Shown piece after piece: positions 47,805-59,300 of a DNA stretch of 64,000 bases. The stretch is from Brachypodium distachyon (Eukaryota; Streptophyta; Magnoliopsida; Poales; Poaceae). The stretch lies in assembly GCF_000005505.3 (NCBI RefSeq), contig NC_016133.3, positions 59,299,237 through 59,363,236 on the forward strand, in the 5' to 3' direction. A program made the position numbers and the translations under genes. Position 1 is the first letter of the stretch. Every line of letters begins with the position of its first letter. Under the pieces are notes generated by a model. The model had not been told where the DNA came from and searched no databases. It saw only the letters and a program-made list of their open reading frames with translations.

Positions 47805-49481
47805 ATGGGCAACTACTCGTGCCGCGATTCCAACAGCAGCACCGCCGACTCGGACCCCTTCCATCTCCACCTCCAAGCCCCCTGCACCACCAACACCATG
47901 CGCGGCCACCAGCACCACCTCTCCTCCCCGACCGCCGTCCTCGGCCACGACACCCCGCCGCTCACCTCCCTCTACACGCTCGGCCGCAAGCTCGGCCAGG
48001 GCCAGTTCGGCACCACCTACCTCTGCACCGACATCGCCACGGGGACACCCCTCGCCTGCAAGTCCATCGCCAAGCGCAAGCTCCTCACCCCCGAGGACGT
48101 GGACGACGTCCGCCGCGAGATCCAGATCATGCACCACCTGGCGGGCCACGCCAGCGTCGTCACCATCCGCGGCGCCTACGAGGACCCGCTCTACGTCCAC
48201 ATCGTCATGGACCTCTGCGAGGGCGGCGAGCTCTTCGACCGCATCGTCGCCCGCGGATACTTCTCCGAGCGGAAAGCCGCCGAGATCGCACGCGTCGTCG
48301 TCGGCGTCGTCGAGGCGTGCCATTCTCTGGGGGTCATGCACCGCGACCTCAAGCCCGAGAACTTCCTCTTGCTCGGCGGCGCCGGCGCCGGCAACGGAGA
48401 AGACGAAGACGACTCGGTCGCCGATCTCAAGGCCATCGATTTCGGACTCTCCGTCTTCTTCAAGCCCGGCCAGATCTTCACCGACGTCGTCGGAAGCCCG
48501 TACTACGTGGCCCCCGAGGTCCTCTGCAAGCACTACGGGCCCGAAGCCGACGTCTGGACGGCGGGGGTCATCGTCTACATCCTGCTCTCCGGCGTCCCGC
48601 CCTTCTGGGCCGAGACGCAGCAGGGGATCTTCGACGCGGTCCTAAAAGGCGCCATAGACTTCGACTCCGACCCGTGGCCCAACATCTCCCCCAGCGCCAA
48701 GGACCTCATCAAGAACATGCTCAAATCGCCCCCTGCCGAGCGGCTCACGGCGCACCAGGTGCTCTGCCACCCGTGGATCTGCGAGAACGGGGTGGCGCCC
48801 GACAAGCCGCTCGACCCGGCCGTCCTCTCCCGGCTCAAGCAGTTCTCCGCCATGAACCGCCTCAAGAAGATGGCGCTCCGCGTCATCGCGCGCAACCTCT
48901 CCGAAGAAGAGCTCGCCGGGCTCAAGGAGATGTTCAAAGCCATGGACACCGACGGCAGCGGCGCGATTACCTTTGAGGAGCTCAAGGAAGGGCTGAGGAG
49001 GCATGGGTCCAACTTGAGGGAGTCGGAGATCCGGGAGCTGATGCACGCCGCCGACGTCGACAACAGCGGCACCATCGACTACGACGAGTTCATCGCCGCC
49101 ACCGTCCACATGAACAAGCTCGAGCGCGAGGAGCACTTGCTCGCCGCCTTTGCGTATTTCGATAAGGATGGCAGCGGGTACATCACCGTCGACGAGCTCG
49201 AGGAGGCATGCCGGGAGCATAACATGGCCGACGTCGGCATCGACGACATCATCCGGGAGGTCGACCAGGACAACGTGAGTTTACAACTGTACATAGCGAC
49301 ATTATTCGTCTTTTCTGAATTTCGGATTGAAATGGGATTCGTGTGTGTGTAGGATGGTCGGATCGATTACGGGGAGTTCGTGGCGATGATGAAGAAGGGG
49401 ATCATAGGGAACGGACGGCTCACCATGAGGCACACCTCCGACGGCAGCATCCTCTACCATGGAGCAGGAGAACTCACCTAG
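47805..49481 (+). CDS. CPK6: Calcium-dependent protein kinase (CDPK/CPK)
   Basis: CDPKs are Ser/Thr kinases switched directly by calcium. There are two exons (47805-49274 and 49353-49481), giving 532 residues. The start is the ATG of MGNYSC, an N-myristoylation site (Gly2) with a nearby Cys for palmitoylation. Kinase motifs in order are [24 protein letters not shown] (ATP Lys), [16 protein letters not shown] and VAPEVL. The autoinhibitory junction is [20 protein letters not shown]. Four EF hands follow: [36 protein letters not shown] and [12 protein letters not shown]. The last EF hand spans the only intron. Many plant CDPKs have six or more introns, so this is an intron-poor member. The symbol rests on remembered synteny with rice and is tentative. 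Confidence 0.93.
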
Positions 49482-50794
49482 ACGGACCAATTCCATTTCA
49501 CCTCTGCAATGCACAACCAGATTACTCAACGGACTGATTATACGCACGATTCAAATTCTGGGGAATAAACCGACACAAGATTATAGCACTACGGTATACG
49601 TATACAGGCTACATGTCCATGTACGCATGATTGATTATTCGTGCTTATATGCATGTAAACTGAAGAAGAAGAAGGAGGAGGCTAGGATGATGGATCGAGT
49701 GCTTGGTTATTGACCGAATAGTAGTATCATTTGTTTCATCAATCGATCTAGCGACCATTAATTATACTCTTTGATTCATCTCGACTTGTATGCTGCAGAA
49801 GCAAATCCTGTACTACCTGATATGTATTTTTCAAGCAAATTAAGTACAGGGGATACAGGTTCGGACCAACTGCTTCTTTTTTTTTTCTTGACATCTTGTG
49901 TGAATTGCTAACCACGTTTGCCGCGACCAACTGCTTCTTAATTCAGCTTAGCTGACACATGTTTTTAGGAGTAGCAATTCAACATCCGAATCATCAGTTG
50001 GAAAAAAGTGAACCAAGCAGAAGTAATACTTGAGGTCCGGTGCAGATATCTCTGAATTTAATCTGTATACTGCACATACATGTTATGTTATGTTTGTATG
50101 TTCCAAAATGCTCCCTGGCCGGCCGGCCAGTACACACGTTTAGGGAAGTCAAAAGTTTGGCTGGATTGGGACGGACATTTGATCTCATGATCAGGATCCA
50201 GGAATAAGAATTGCCCGATGTGCATGCTTGCTCATACCTTCAGACAGGCACGAAACAACTGAATCTATGTATGTGGTCAATTACAGCGCAGAGACCAGTG
50301 CAGGCAACTGCCTGGAGTAGTTGAGAAGACAAAATCCATCAGGAAATAATCGTTGGACATGTAAAAAGTCAAACAAAGATCCCAAGGCGCATGCGTGCTG
50401 ATGATACGTAAACAGATGAGATTAATTGCTGAACCTGTGGCGGGGACAGCTGATTGAAACGTGAGGGAAATATAGGCCACCAATTTAAATTCCTTTAAAT
50501 TCAGATGTGCTAGTACATTTGAGGCTCTCTGCTGACAGACAGCTGAGACAGGTAAAGTAGTCGGTTACCACCTTTGCCATGTTGGTAGCGTTGAATGAAG
50601 AAGATGAGGATGAACTGAACATGGCAACGACGACGCCCGCCTTCCCATGCCTCGTCATTTCCACATATGTACCTTCCTATCTCATCTAGGAGCATACAGT
50701 ATATAAATCTGACCACGATAACCAAGCTAAGCATCGCATTCTGCCGGGCATTCATCTGCCTTGATCGATCGATCGGCCGGAGAAGACAGACAGG
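49482..50794. other. Spacer between CDPK and sugar transporter
   Basis: This is the 3' flank of the CDPK and the promoter of the transporter. I see no gene, repeat or RNA. A TATA box lies near its end. Confidence 0.5.
50700..50707 (+). promoter_or_regulatory. TATA box of sugar transporter gene
   Basis: TATATAAA lies about 90 bp upstream of the ATG at 50795, a normal plant distance. Confidence 0.6.
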
Positions 50795-52924
50795 ATGAGA
50801 GGCGGCGCGGCGGCGGTGGCGCTGTTGGCGGCGTTGGGGAACATGCTTCAGGGATGGGACAACGCCACCATCGCGGGCTCGCTCCTCTACATCAAGCGCG
50901 AGTTCCGTCTGGAAGGCCACCCAGCTCTCGAAGGCCTGGTCGTGGCCACGTCCCTCATCGGCGCCACCGTCGTCACCACCTTCTCCGGCCCGCTCTCCGA
51001 CTCCGTGGGCCGGCGGCCCATGCTGGTGGCCTCCTCGCTTTTGTACGCCCTCGCGGGCCTCCTCATGCTCTGGTCCCCCAACGTGCAGCTCCTCCTCCTC
51101 TCCCGCCTCGTCGGCGGCCTCGCCGTCGGGCTCGCCGTGACCCTCGTCCCCGTGTACATCTCCGAGACGGCGCCGGCGGAGACCCGCGGGCGGCTCAATA
51201 CGCTCCCGCAGCTCACGGGGTCCGCCGGGATGTTCTTGGGTTACTGCTTCGTGTTCGCCGTCACGCTGTCGTCCAGCCCCGACTGGCGGCTCATGCTCGG
51301 GGTCGTCTTCCTCCCCGCGCTGCTGTATGTGGGCGTGGCTGTTTGGTTCTTGCCGGAGTCGCCGAGGTGGCTGGTGAGTAAAGGGAGGATGAAGGAGGCC
51401 CGGGAGGTGCTGCGGATGCTGAGAGGAAGGGATGACGTGGATGGCGAGCTGGCGCTTCTCACCGAGGGCCTTGGCGCCGTTGGCGGCGGCGGCGACACCG
51501 TCGTCGAGGAGTACGTCGTCGGCCCGGCGGCGGCGGCGGCGCACAAGGATGGCGCTGGCGTGACGCTGTACGGGCCGGAGCGCGGCATGTCGTGGGCGGC
51601 GCAGCCGGTGCCGCTGGGCAGCGCCATGTCCGGCATGTCGCGGCAGGGGAGCTTGCTGGGGAGCGTCATGGGGCTGTCGCGGATGGGCAGCATGCTGGAT
51701 AGCATGACGGACCCCGTCGTCGCCCTCCTCGGCGGCCTCCATGACGACAACAACAACAACAACAAGGATCCGTCCGACGGGGGCACGCTCTTCACCAACT
51801 TCGGCAGCTTGCTCGGCGCCGGCGAGGACTGGGACGAGGAGAACAACCAGGACGCCGCCTTGTCCGACGATGACGAGCTGGCAAACGGGGGACTCCGCGC
51901 GCCGCTGCTGGACATGCGAAGGCGGCAGAGCAGCCTAACCGGCGGCGAGATGAAGGGGACGAGCACCATGGGCATCGGCGGCGGGTGGCAGCTAGCGTGG
52001 AAGTGGACGGAGGGAGACGAGACTACAGGGGAGAGAGGCCAAGTGCAGAGGATGTACCTGCACGAGGAACCCAGCAGCGCCGGCGCCGGGGAAGAAGCCG
52101 TGCACGCCGCGGCGCTGGTGAGCCGGTCGGCACTCTACACCACCGACGACCTCTCGACGGGCCCGGCGCTGCTGCACCCCGCCGCGGCGGATCAGAAACC
52201 AAGGTGGCGCGAGGTACTGGGTGAGCCGGGCGTGCGTCGCGCGCTGGCATGCGGCGTGGCGCTGCAGGTGCTGCAGCAGTTCTCGGGCATCAGCGGCGTG
52301 CTCTACTACACGCCCCAAATCCTCTCCCAATCCGGCGCGAGCGCCCTCCTCGCATCCCTCCTCGGCCTCACCGCCGACTCCACCGCCGTCCTCGTCTCCG
52401 GCCTCACCACGCTCCTCATGCTCCCCGCCATCGGCGTCGCCATGCGCCTCATGGACTCCTCCGGCCGCCGCACCCTGCTGCTCTACACCATCCCCTTCCT
52501 CGTCGCCTCCCTCGCCGCGCTCGCCGCCGCCGACGCCCTGCTGGCACCCGCGGTGCCGGCGGTTGCGGCGGCGGTGTCGGCGGGGGGCGTGGCCGTGTAC
52601 CTCTGCTGCTTCGTCATGGGGTTCGGCCCCGTCCCCAACATCCTCTGCGCCGAGATTTTTCCGACCAGGGCGCGCGGGGTGTGCATCGCCGTCTGCTCGC
52701 TCGCCTTCTGGCTCTCCGACATCGCCGTCACCTACAGCTTGCCCGTCATGCTCGGCTCGCTCGGCCTTGCCGGGCTCTTCTCCGTCTACGCCGCCGTCTG
52801 CTGCGTGGCCTTCGTGTTCGTGCTGCTCAGGGTGCCCGAGACCAAAGGGCTGCCGCTCGAGGTCATCGCAGACTTCTTCACCGTCGGCGCCAACGATCGA
52901 CTGACGACAAGAGTCTCAGAGTAG
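50795..52924 (+). CDS. Tonoplast sugar transporter (TST/TMT, monosaccharide-sensing protein)
   Basis: This vacuolar H+-coupled sugar antiporter of the major facilitator family loads hexoses or sucrose into the vacuole. A single exon encodes 709 residues. The N-terminal six helices begin MRGGAAAVALLAALGNMLQG and WDNATIAGSLLYIKREF. Sugar-porter motifs are DSVGRRP, PVYISETAPAETRG and LPESPRWLVSKGR. A central cytosolic loop of about 270 residues (about 220-480), Ser/Gly/Asp-rich with phospho-type sites (SRQGSLLGS, RRRQSSL), is the hallmark of this subfamily. The second half has LQVLQQFSGISGVLYYTPQI, FGPVPNILCAEIFPTRARG and VPETKGLPLEVI. It is complete at both ends. The lack of introns is notable, because as I recall related TST genes have several. 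Confidence 0.93.
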   Translation: MRGGAAAVALLAALGNMLQGWDNATIAGSLLYIKREFRLEGHPALEGLVVATSLIGATVVTTFSGPLSDSVGRRPMLVASSLLYALAGLLMLWSPNVQLLLLSRLVGGLAVGLAVTLVPVYISETAPAETRGRLNTLPQLTGSAGMFLGYCFVFAVTLSSSPDWRLMLGVVFLPALLYVGVAVWFLPESPRWLVSKGRMKEAREVLRMLRGRDDVDGELALLTEGLGAVGGGGDTVVEEYVVGPAAAAAHKDGAGVTLYGPERGMSWAAQPVPLGSAMSGMSRQGSLLGSVMGLSRMGSMLDSMTDPVVALLGGLHDDNNNNNKDPSDGGTLFTNFGSLLGAGEDWDEENNQDAALSDDDELANGGLRAPLLDMRRRQSSLTGGEMKGTSTMGIGGGWQLAWKWTEGDETTGERGQVQRMYLHEEPSSAGAGEEAVHAAALVSRSALYTTDDLSTGPALLHPAAADQKPRWREVLGEPGVRRALACGVALQVLQQFSGISGVLYYTPQILSQSGASALLASLLGLTADSTAVLVSGLTTLLMLPAIGVAMRLMDSSGRRTLLLYTIPFLVASLAALAAADALLAPAVPAVAAAVSAGGVAVYLCCFVMGFGPVPNILCAEIFPTRARGVCIAVCSLAFWLSDIAVTYSLPVMLGSLGLAGLFSVYAAVCCVAFVFVLLRVPETKGLPLEVIADFFTVGANDRLTTRVSE

Positions 52925-53354
52925 TAATAACTTTTGCCATTTTCTTTCTTCACGTGTGCGTGTGTGGAAATGCAATTTTTTGTGTTATCGTGTGTGTACA
53001 AGGTACAGTATTATTTTTTCTGCTCCAAAGTCGTGTGTAATGATTAAATGAATTTTTTCAAGAGTTGTATAGCGTACCAAGGGGACAAGAAAAAAAAATT
53101 GAACAAGCAATACGGCGCCGTTCAATTCAATTTCTTGCAAAAAAAAAAACGAATCGTTGATTTCAAAATCAAGTTGGGCTGCCAATTTAGGACGGGCAAG
53201 ACTGCAACAGGCCCTTTATGGGCCGCGAGAGCCTTCTTCTGCTATGTAACATGTAAGCCCTCAGCTGAGGCCCCAGACAGACAGAGCAGAGCCTTTCCCT
53301 CAGCTCAGCCCGCGGCCATCAAAGCCCTCCGCCTCCGCCGCCGCCTCGCCGTGA
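52925..53354. other. Spacer between sugar transporter and BOP1
   Basis: This holds the 3' flank of the transporter and the short promoter and leader of BOP1. Long A-runs occur near 53090 and 53140. Nothing else is seen. Confidence 0.5.
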
Positions 53355-56300
53355 ATGGGGCACGCCGACCAGGACCGCCAACCAGTCAACAACGACGGCC
53401 TCTCTTCCGACGACGAGCCCTGGAGCGACAGCGACGAGGTCCGCCACTCTCTGCTTCCTCCTCCAACGATTTCGATTCTTATAACAAACAGGGAGGCTCA
53501 ACCTGCAGGGCTCGCTCTCGTTCGACGACAGCGGCTCCGACGACCCGGACGAGGACGAAGCAGCGGCGGGAGAGAGCGACTCCTCCGAGGATGAGGTGAT
53601 TTAACTGCTCCAACGAGGTCTGCCTTTTGCCTTCTTTTCTGTCGGGGACTTAACTTGAAGGTTGTTGTTGTTGCTGCAGGTCGGGCCGCGCAACACTGTC
53701 GGGCAAGTGCCGTTAGAGTGGTACAAGGACGAGGAGCATATCGGCTACGACATCGATGGGAGGAAGATCAAGAAGCGGGACAGGGAGGGACGCATCGAGC
53801 AATACCTCAGGAATGCCGATGATGCTAAAAATTGGTACGACTCCAAAACTCGATGACTTCAGCATCGCATCACCAACTGATGCAGCTCGACTATGCGCCT
53901 TTGGACTGGATTAAATCATGGTCCATATGTGTAACTGATATCGCATCACCAATTGAAGAATTTCTTATCAACTTAATCTTGTCATACTCTAAAACTAGCT
54001 ACCTTATGCTCAGTCCTATGCTCCTAGCTTCAACATATGTGCATTGAACATATATCATGCCAAAAATCCTGCTGGACCATCTCTCATAATATAGTGCTCC
54101 AGATTGCACGCTTCTTGCAACATACAAAAAAAAGAAGGCCCATCCGTGCCTATCAGCAGATGCATTTTGCACGGCCATTTGCTTTTCTGCTTACGTTGTC
54201 TGATGTTATCTTAGGTTACTCTGCTGTTTTCTACTAATTAAATGTTCCATCCTTGCTTTCCGTTGTTGCTAAGTATAGGAGAAAGATCTATGACGTGTAT
54301 AATGACGAGGAGGTGCAGATTACCAAGGATGAAGCTAAGATAATCAGTAGATTGTTGAAGGGAAAGACTCCACATGCCAATGTTGATCCATACCCAGTAT
54401 GTGTAACTATCATATGTCTATCATGTACTCCCTCCATTTCACAAAGGTTGGCGTATTTTGTTTCGTTAAGACAAGCCTTTGACCAAGAATTACCCTATTA
54501 ATATGTAATTTAAATGATACGAAACCATGATCATTAGCAAGAACTTTTAACGACGAATCCATTGATATAAATTTCATGTATGAAAAAACACATATCAATA
54601 GAGTTTTCATTGGTCAAATCCTTGTCTTAACGAAACAAAATACGCCAACCTTTGTGAAATGGAGGGAGTATTGATTTGAGGTGCACAGTTTGTAAGTACT
54701 ACCTAAAAGGTTACCCTGCTCAGTGGTTACATGTGCCACAGTCACTATATTGTGTATGTGCATTCATCACTAGCTCAGTAGCCTAACTCTTATAAGCGTA
54801 TCCATGTTGGGCCTCACTGATGTGTGCCTGTATACGATATTAATATACATTCAGTAGTAAAATGCCAGAGGTGGTTATCTTCGTGCATACTGATTGAAGT
54901 TATTCTTCTAAAATTCATACATTCCTTTCATTTTCTACACATAATTATAGTGCATCTTGCTAGACATGGACTGAGTAAACTTTTCTTTCAGGATTATGTT
55001 GATTGGTTTGAATATGATGGTGAAGGTCATCCACTTTCTAATGCTCCTGAGCCAAAGAGGCGATTTGTGCCCTCAAAATGGGAGCAGAAGAAGGTATGCT
55101 CTCAGTTTTGTTCCTTTTCTGCTATGTTAGGCCATTGCATTACTTATATTCTCTTCTTTTCTTCCATGATGTAACTAATTACAAGGGCATATTATTACTA
55201 AAGTCATTCGAGATTGAAAGTATCTTACTTAATAAACATAATTTATATGGAAATTTATTAAATTTGTGCCTTTGTGAAGCCATGGATGTTGGCAGCGCAC
55301 AGGTTCCTGCTTCTGTAATTCATATATGCATGGACTCGAGGTGTTTCTGATTTTTCATATTTGTTCTTCATTGAAGTGTTTACTTTTTAGTCTTTCAGAT
55401 TTCACTCTACAGGTTAGGGTTTTATTCATGGGGAAATATCAGGTGAAAACAACCATGGGATGAAAACCTGAAAACTCTCGTCCTGAGCCGTTGGATCGAA
55501 AATTCACGGCCAGATCTAAGGTGGGATTGGAACCAACAACTTAAAGACGATTTTACACAAATTCCCCTGATGTTACCTCCGGTTACAATGCATCGTAGGA
55601 ATCCCCGTTCCCTCACCCCTCCCGTCCGATTACATCCCCAATTCGGCGTTGACTGGAGACCACCGGCGACCAACTGGAGCGCTGCTTCGCAGGCGCGCAA
55701 TGGCGACTAGAGGCCGTAGTGTCTCCACGAAGGGATCGCACCGCTAGCGGCGGCGACGCTCACCCCACGCCACGGCGGCGGCGGCGGCCTGACTCCAGGT
55801 GATGGCGCTGGCGGCCCTGACTCCAGGTGCTGGCGCTGGCGGCGGCGGCGCTGAGTTCTCTGTGATGACTACCAACGCGGCCCGTCGACCTGGATCTCCG
55901 CAATGCCGCCTCTGCTACCCAACGGTGCAGTAGGCGAGGCCGCGAGGGAGAGATAGAAGCCTCGACGGTGCCCCCATGGCTCGGCGTCCGGTCGGCTTGA
56001 TTTCCCTGCAGTGGCACTAGCCCCACGCGACCGGACCCGCGCGACGCTGACCCAGGCGAGGACGAAGCTGAACCTGTTGTCTTCTTGCTTTTATCTGAAC
56101 TTGATGTCATCTGAACTTGTGTTGGCTGGAGAGTGCTCTGGAAGGTGGCCGGCGAAGGGACAGTGGTCACGTACGAGGTCGACATAAGGCGGGCGATCAC
56201 GGCCGGCGTCCGGCGAGTGCTCCGTCCGCCCGTCGGCGTTTGACGAAGGCCCAGTGCGCCTGAACGTGGCTGGCGGTGGACGTGCGCTGCAGAACGGGAT

Positions 56301-59300
56301 TTATGGACGGCGTGGAAGAGGGCGCGTTGTGGGGGCCGTCAGAGAGGAAGGAAGACGTGCGGCGGCGCTCCAGTCCAGTGCGCTCAATTGGAGGTTGACG
56401 AGGACGCATGGATCTCACGAAGTCAAGATCGATTGGAAGACAGATCGTCGCTTCTCGTTTCCTTGTTGTCCAGTTGAGAGTACCAATCATCTCCAAAAGA
56501 CAGCGGGTTTAATGTAAAATCACGTTTAAGTTGTTGGTTCCAATCCTGCCTTAGATCTGGGCTGTGAATTTTCGATCCAACGGCTCAGGATGAGAGTTTT
56601 CAGGTTTTCACCTAATGGCCGTTTTCACCTGATATTTTCCAGCATGCAGTAAGGGAGATAATTTCCACTATTTTTCTGTTGCATAGCTTTCCTTCGTAAC
56701 AATTGATAAGACTGCATGCTGTCAGTACTGTTTAAATATACCCGATAGCTATAGGACTAGTTTCCTAGTTACTCTCTGAAACTGCTTTGGATTCTGTCGC
56801 ATGCTCCTTTTTGTGTCGTAAGGATCAAAGAGATCGTGTGCACGGTTCTAGTCAAACAGACTCAATAGCCATGACACTTGATTTCTATATTTTCTTATTT
56901 CTATGTGAAACTGCGTTGGAGTTTTATTCAACTAATAATCAGTTGGCATAGCCATTTAGTCTATATCTTATAGCTCATGTGTTTTTCTGGCAGGTTGTTA
57001 AACTTGTTAGGGCCATCCGTAATGGATGGATCAAGTTTGATAAGCCAAAGGAGGAGCCTAATTATTATCTCTTGTGGGGAGATGAAACTGATACAGCAGA
57101 CAATAAGCGGGAAGGTTTGAGCTACATCCCTGCACCTAAACCAAATTTACCAGGTACCGTGCCATCATTTTGCAAAGTTTGTCACGCTTATGTAAAGAAC
57201 TTTTAGGGCAATTGATTTTACCTGACGACTTTATGTTCCATGGAAAATATTGTGATACTGGCTTGCACTCATGTTACAACATAGTTGAAGTCTATTTGTA
57301 ACGCAATTAATTTCATATATTCAGGTCATGAAGAGTCATATAATCCTTCTGTTGAATATATTCCCACACAAGAGGAGATAGATTCATACCAACTTATGTA
57401 TGAGGAGGACAGGCCAAAGTTCATCCCACGACGGTACATTTCATTTACTTGTCGTTATGATTTTTCTTATGTATGGTCTGATTTGTCTGAAGATATTTAA
57501 TTTTGTGGTCCCTCTGTTTTGTTTGGTTTTTGCTGTGGATTATGCCAGATTTGAATCACTGAGAAGTGTACCTGCTTATGAGAAGGCACTTAGGGAGGGA
57601 TTTGATCGGTGCCTGGATCTTTATCTATGCCCTAGAACTCACAAAAAACGTGTAAGTGGAGGAATTGTGTTCTTTAAATGAGGATATGCAGTTCTTATCT
57701 GGGGGGTTTCAGTTTTACCAGTTTTTGTCATTCTTCATGATGATCTTTTGCAATGCCTGATGATTATTCATTTATTTGACAATCCGCAGATTAACGTTGA
57801 CCCCGAATCACTCAAGCCGAAGTTACCTAGCAAAAAAGATTTGAGGCCATATCCAAGAACTTGTTACCTCGAGTTCAAGGGCCATAATGGCCCAGTGAAG
57901 TCCCTTTCAGTAGAAGCAACAGGGCAGTGGATAGCATCAGGTATATACTGTCGATACACTGATTTTCTGTGTTCATACTGAATATATATGAGGACAATGT
58001 TCTGATGGTTCAAATGTTACACTAACTACTGTTAGCAAATGTACTATGAGCTCTGATGTTTTGTTTTTGGTCCATTTCATATTAGGTCCTTTTTGCACTG
58101 TCAAGATCATTAACATTGCTCTATGCATGATACCTAAAATAGTAAAAATGATAGTTAAAAACTCAACTGTAAAACCAAACACTGCCTTGATCTCAAGAAT
58201 TGTTAAAAAAAAGGTGGTCTTATATTTTTTAGAAGGATGGCTAACTCGACAAGCTAATGCCATGAAAAGGCTCCTCTACTGCAGAAATGTTCTCATCATC
58301 TTGCGCATGACAATGTCTTAAGTTGCAGCTCTTCTTTTCTGAAGGTTCATCTGATGGAACAATTCGTGTTTGGGAGGTTGAAACTGGTCGCTGTCTTAAG
58401 GTTTTGAACGTTGGTGCTGATGTCCATGCTATTGCATGGAATCCTTCACCTGAGAGGCCCATTCTGGCTGCTATTGTGTACGCCTTAGCTATTCCCAAGC
58501 ATACCTTTTCTCTCCCTGAGCTTTACGTGTTCTTACCATTCATCTTGTTTAATGCAGTGGCCATGATCTTCTGCTTCTTGATGCTGATGTGGGGGATGAA
58601 GAAACTAAAATGAGGACAAAAGAGCTCCTATGTGTTGACGAACCGACTCCTGAAGATGACGCTGGTAAGCTGAGTTGTCACCCAACCAATTCTTCTTATG
58701 TATCACTACCCTATACAGTGTGTTCTTGAATAGTTTGTTATACTGCAGATGGTAAGAAACCAGCTGTGAGGTGGGTGAAGCATGAAAAATTTGATGGAAT
58801 TACGTTGATTCATCATAAGGTATAATAATGAGTTACCATCTACATTCTCTTTTCAAATTCTTAGCCTTTTTGTTTGCATGCTTACTCTCTATTTTGTTCA
58901 GGCTGTGAAAACCGTGGAGTGGCATTCAAAGGGAGACTATTTCACCACAGTTGTGCCAACTGATATCCTTTGAAGCATATCTTGTTCGGTTTGTTTTCTT
59001 TCCAAGTCCTGCATGAGCACAATAACCAAGAGTTTTATTAATGAGTTTTCTCTAGTTCAATCTCGCAGCCAGCGGTCTGATTTTTTTCGTAGTTCTTCCA
59101 GCCCAACAATGATGGCTATTTTTCTTGTTCATGGAGGTTGGGTGCTTTTTCTTTCTTTACTGGACCGGGCCTTTTCAATTTGTATTATGTACATACACAT
59201 GTACCAGTTTAGCGTCTACACAAATCCTTCACGTTTATTAAAATTACTCTTCCGGTTGTCTACCTTAATTCCTATGTACGTGAATCAAGGGCTGTACTGT

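Noticed and set aside
50510..51742. 410-codon minus-strand open frame
   Set aside because: It lies opposite the sugar transporter and has no recognisable domain. The transporter frame is unambiguous.
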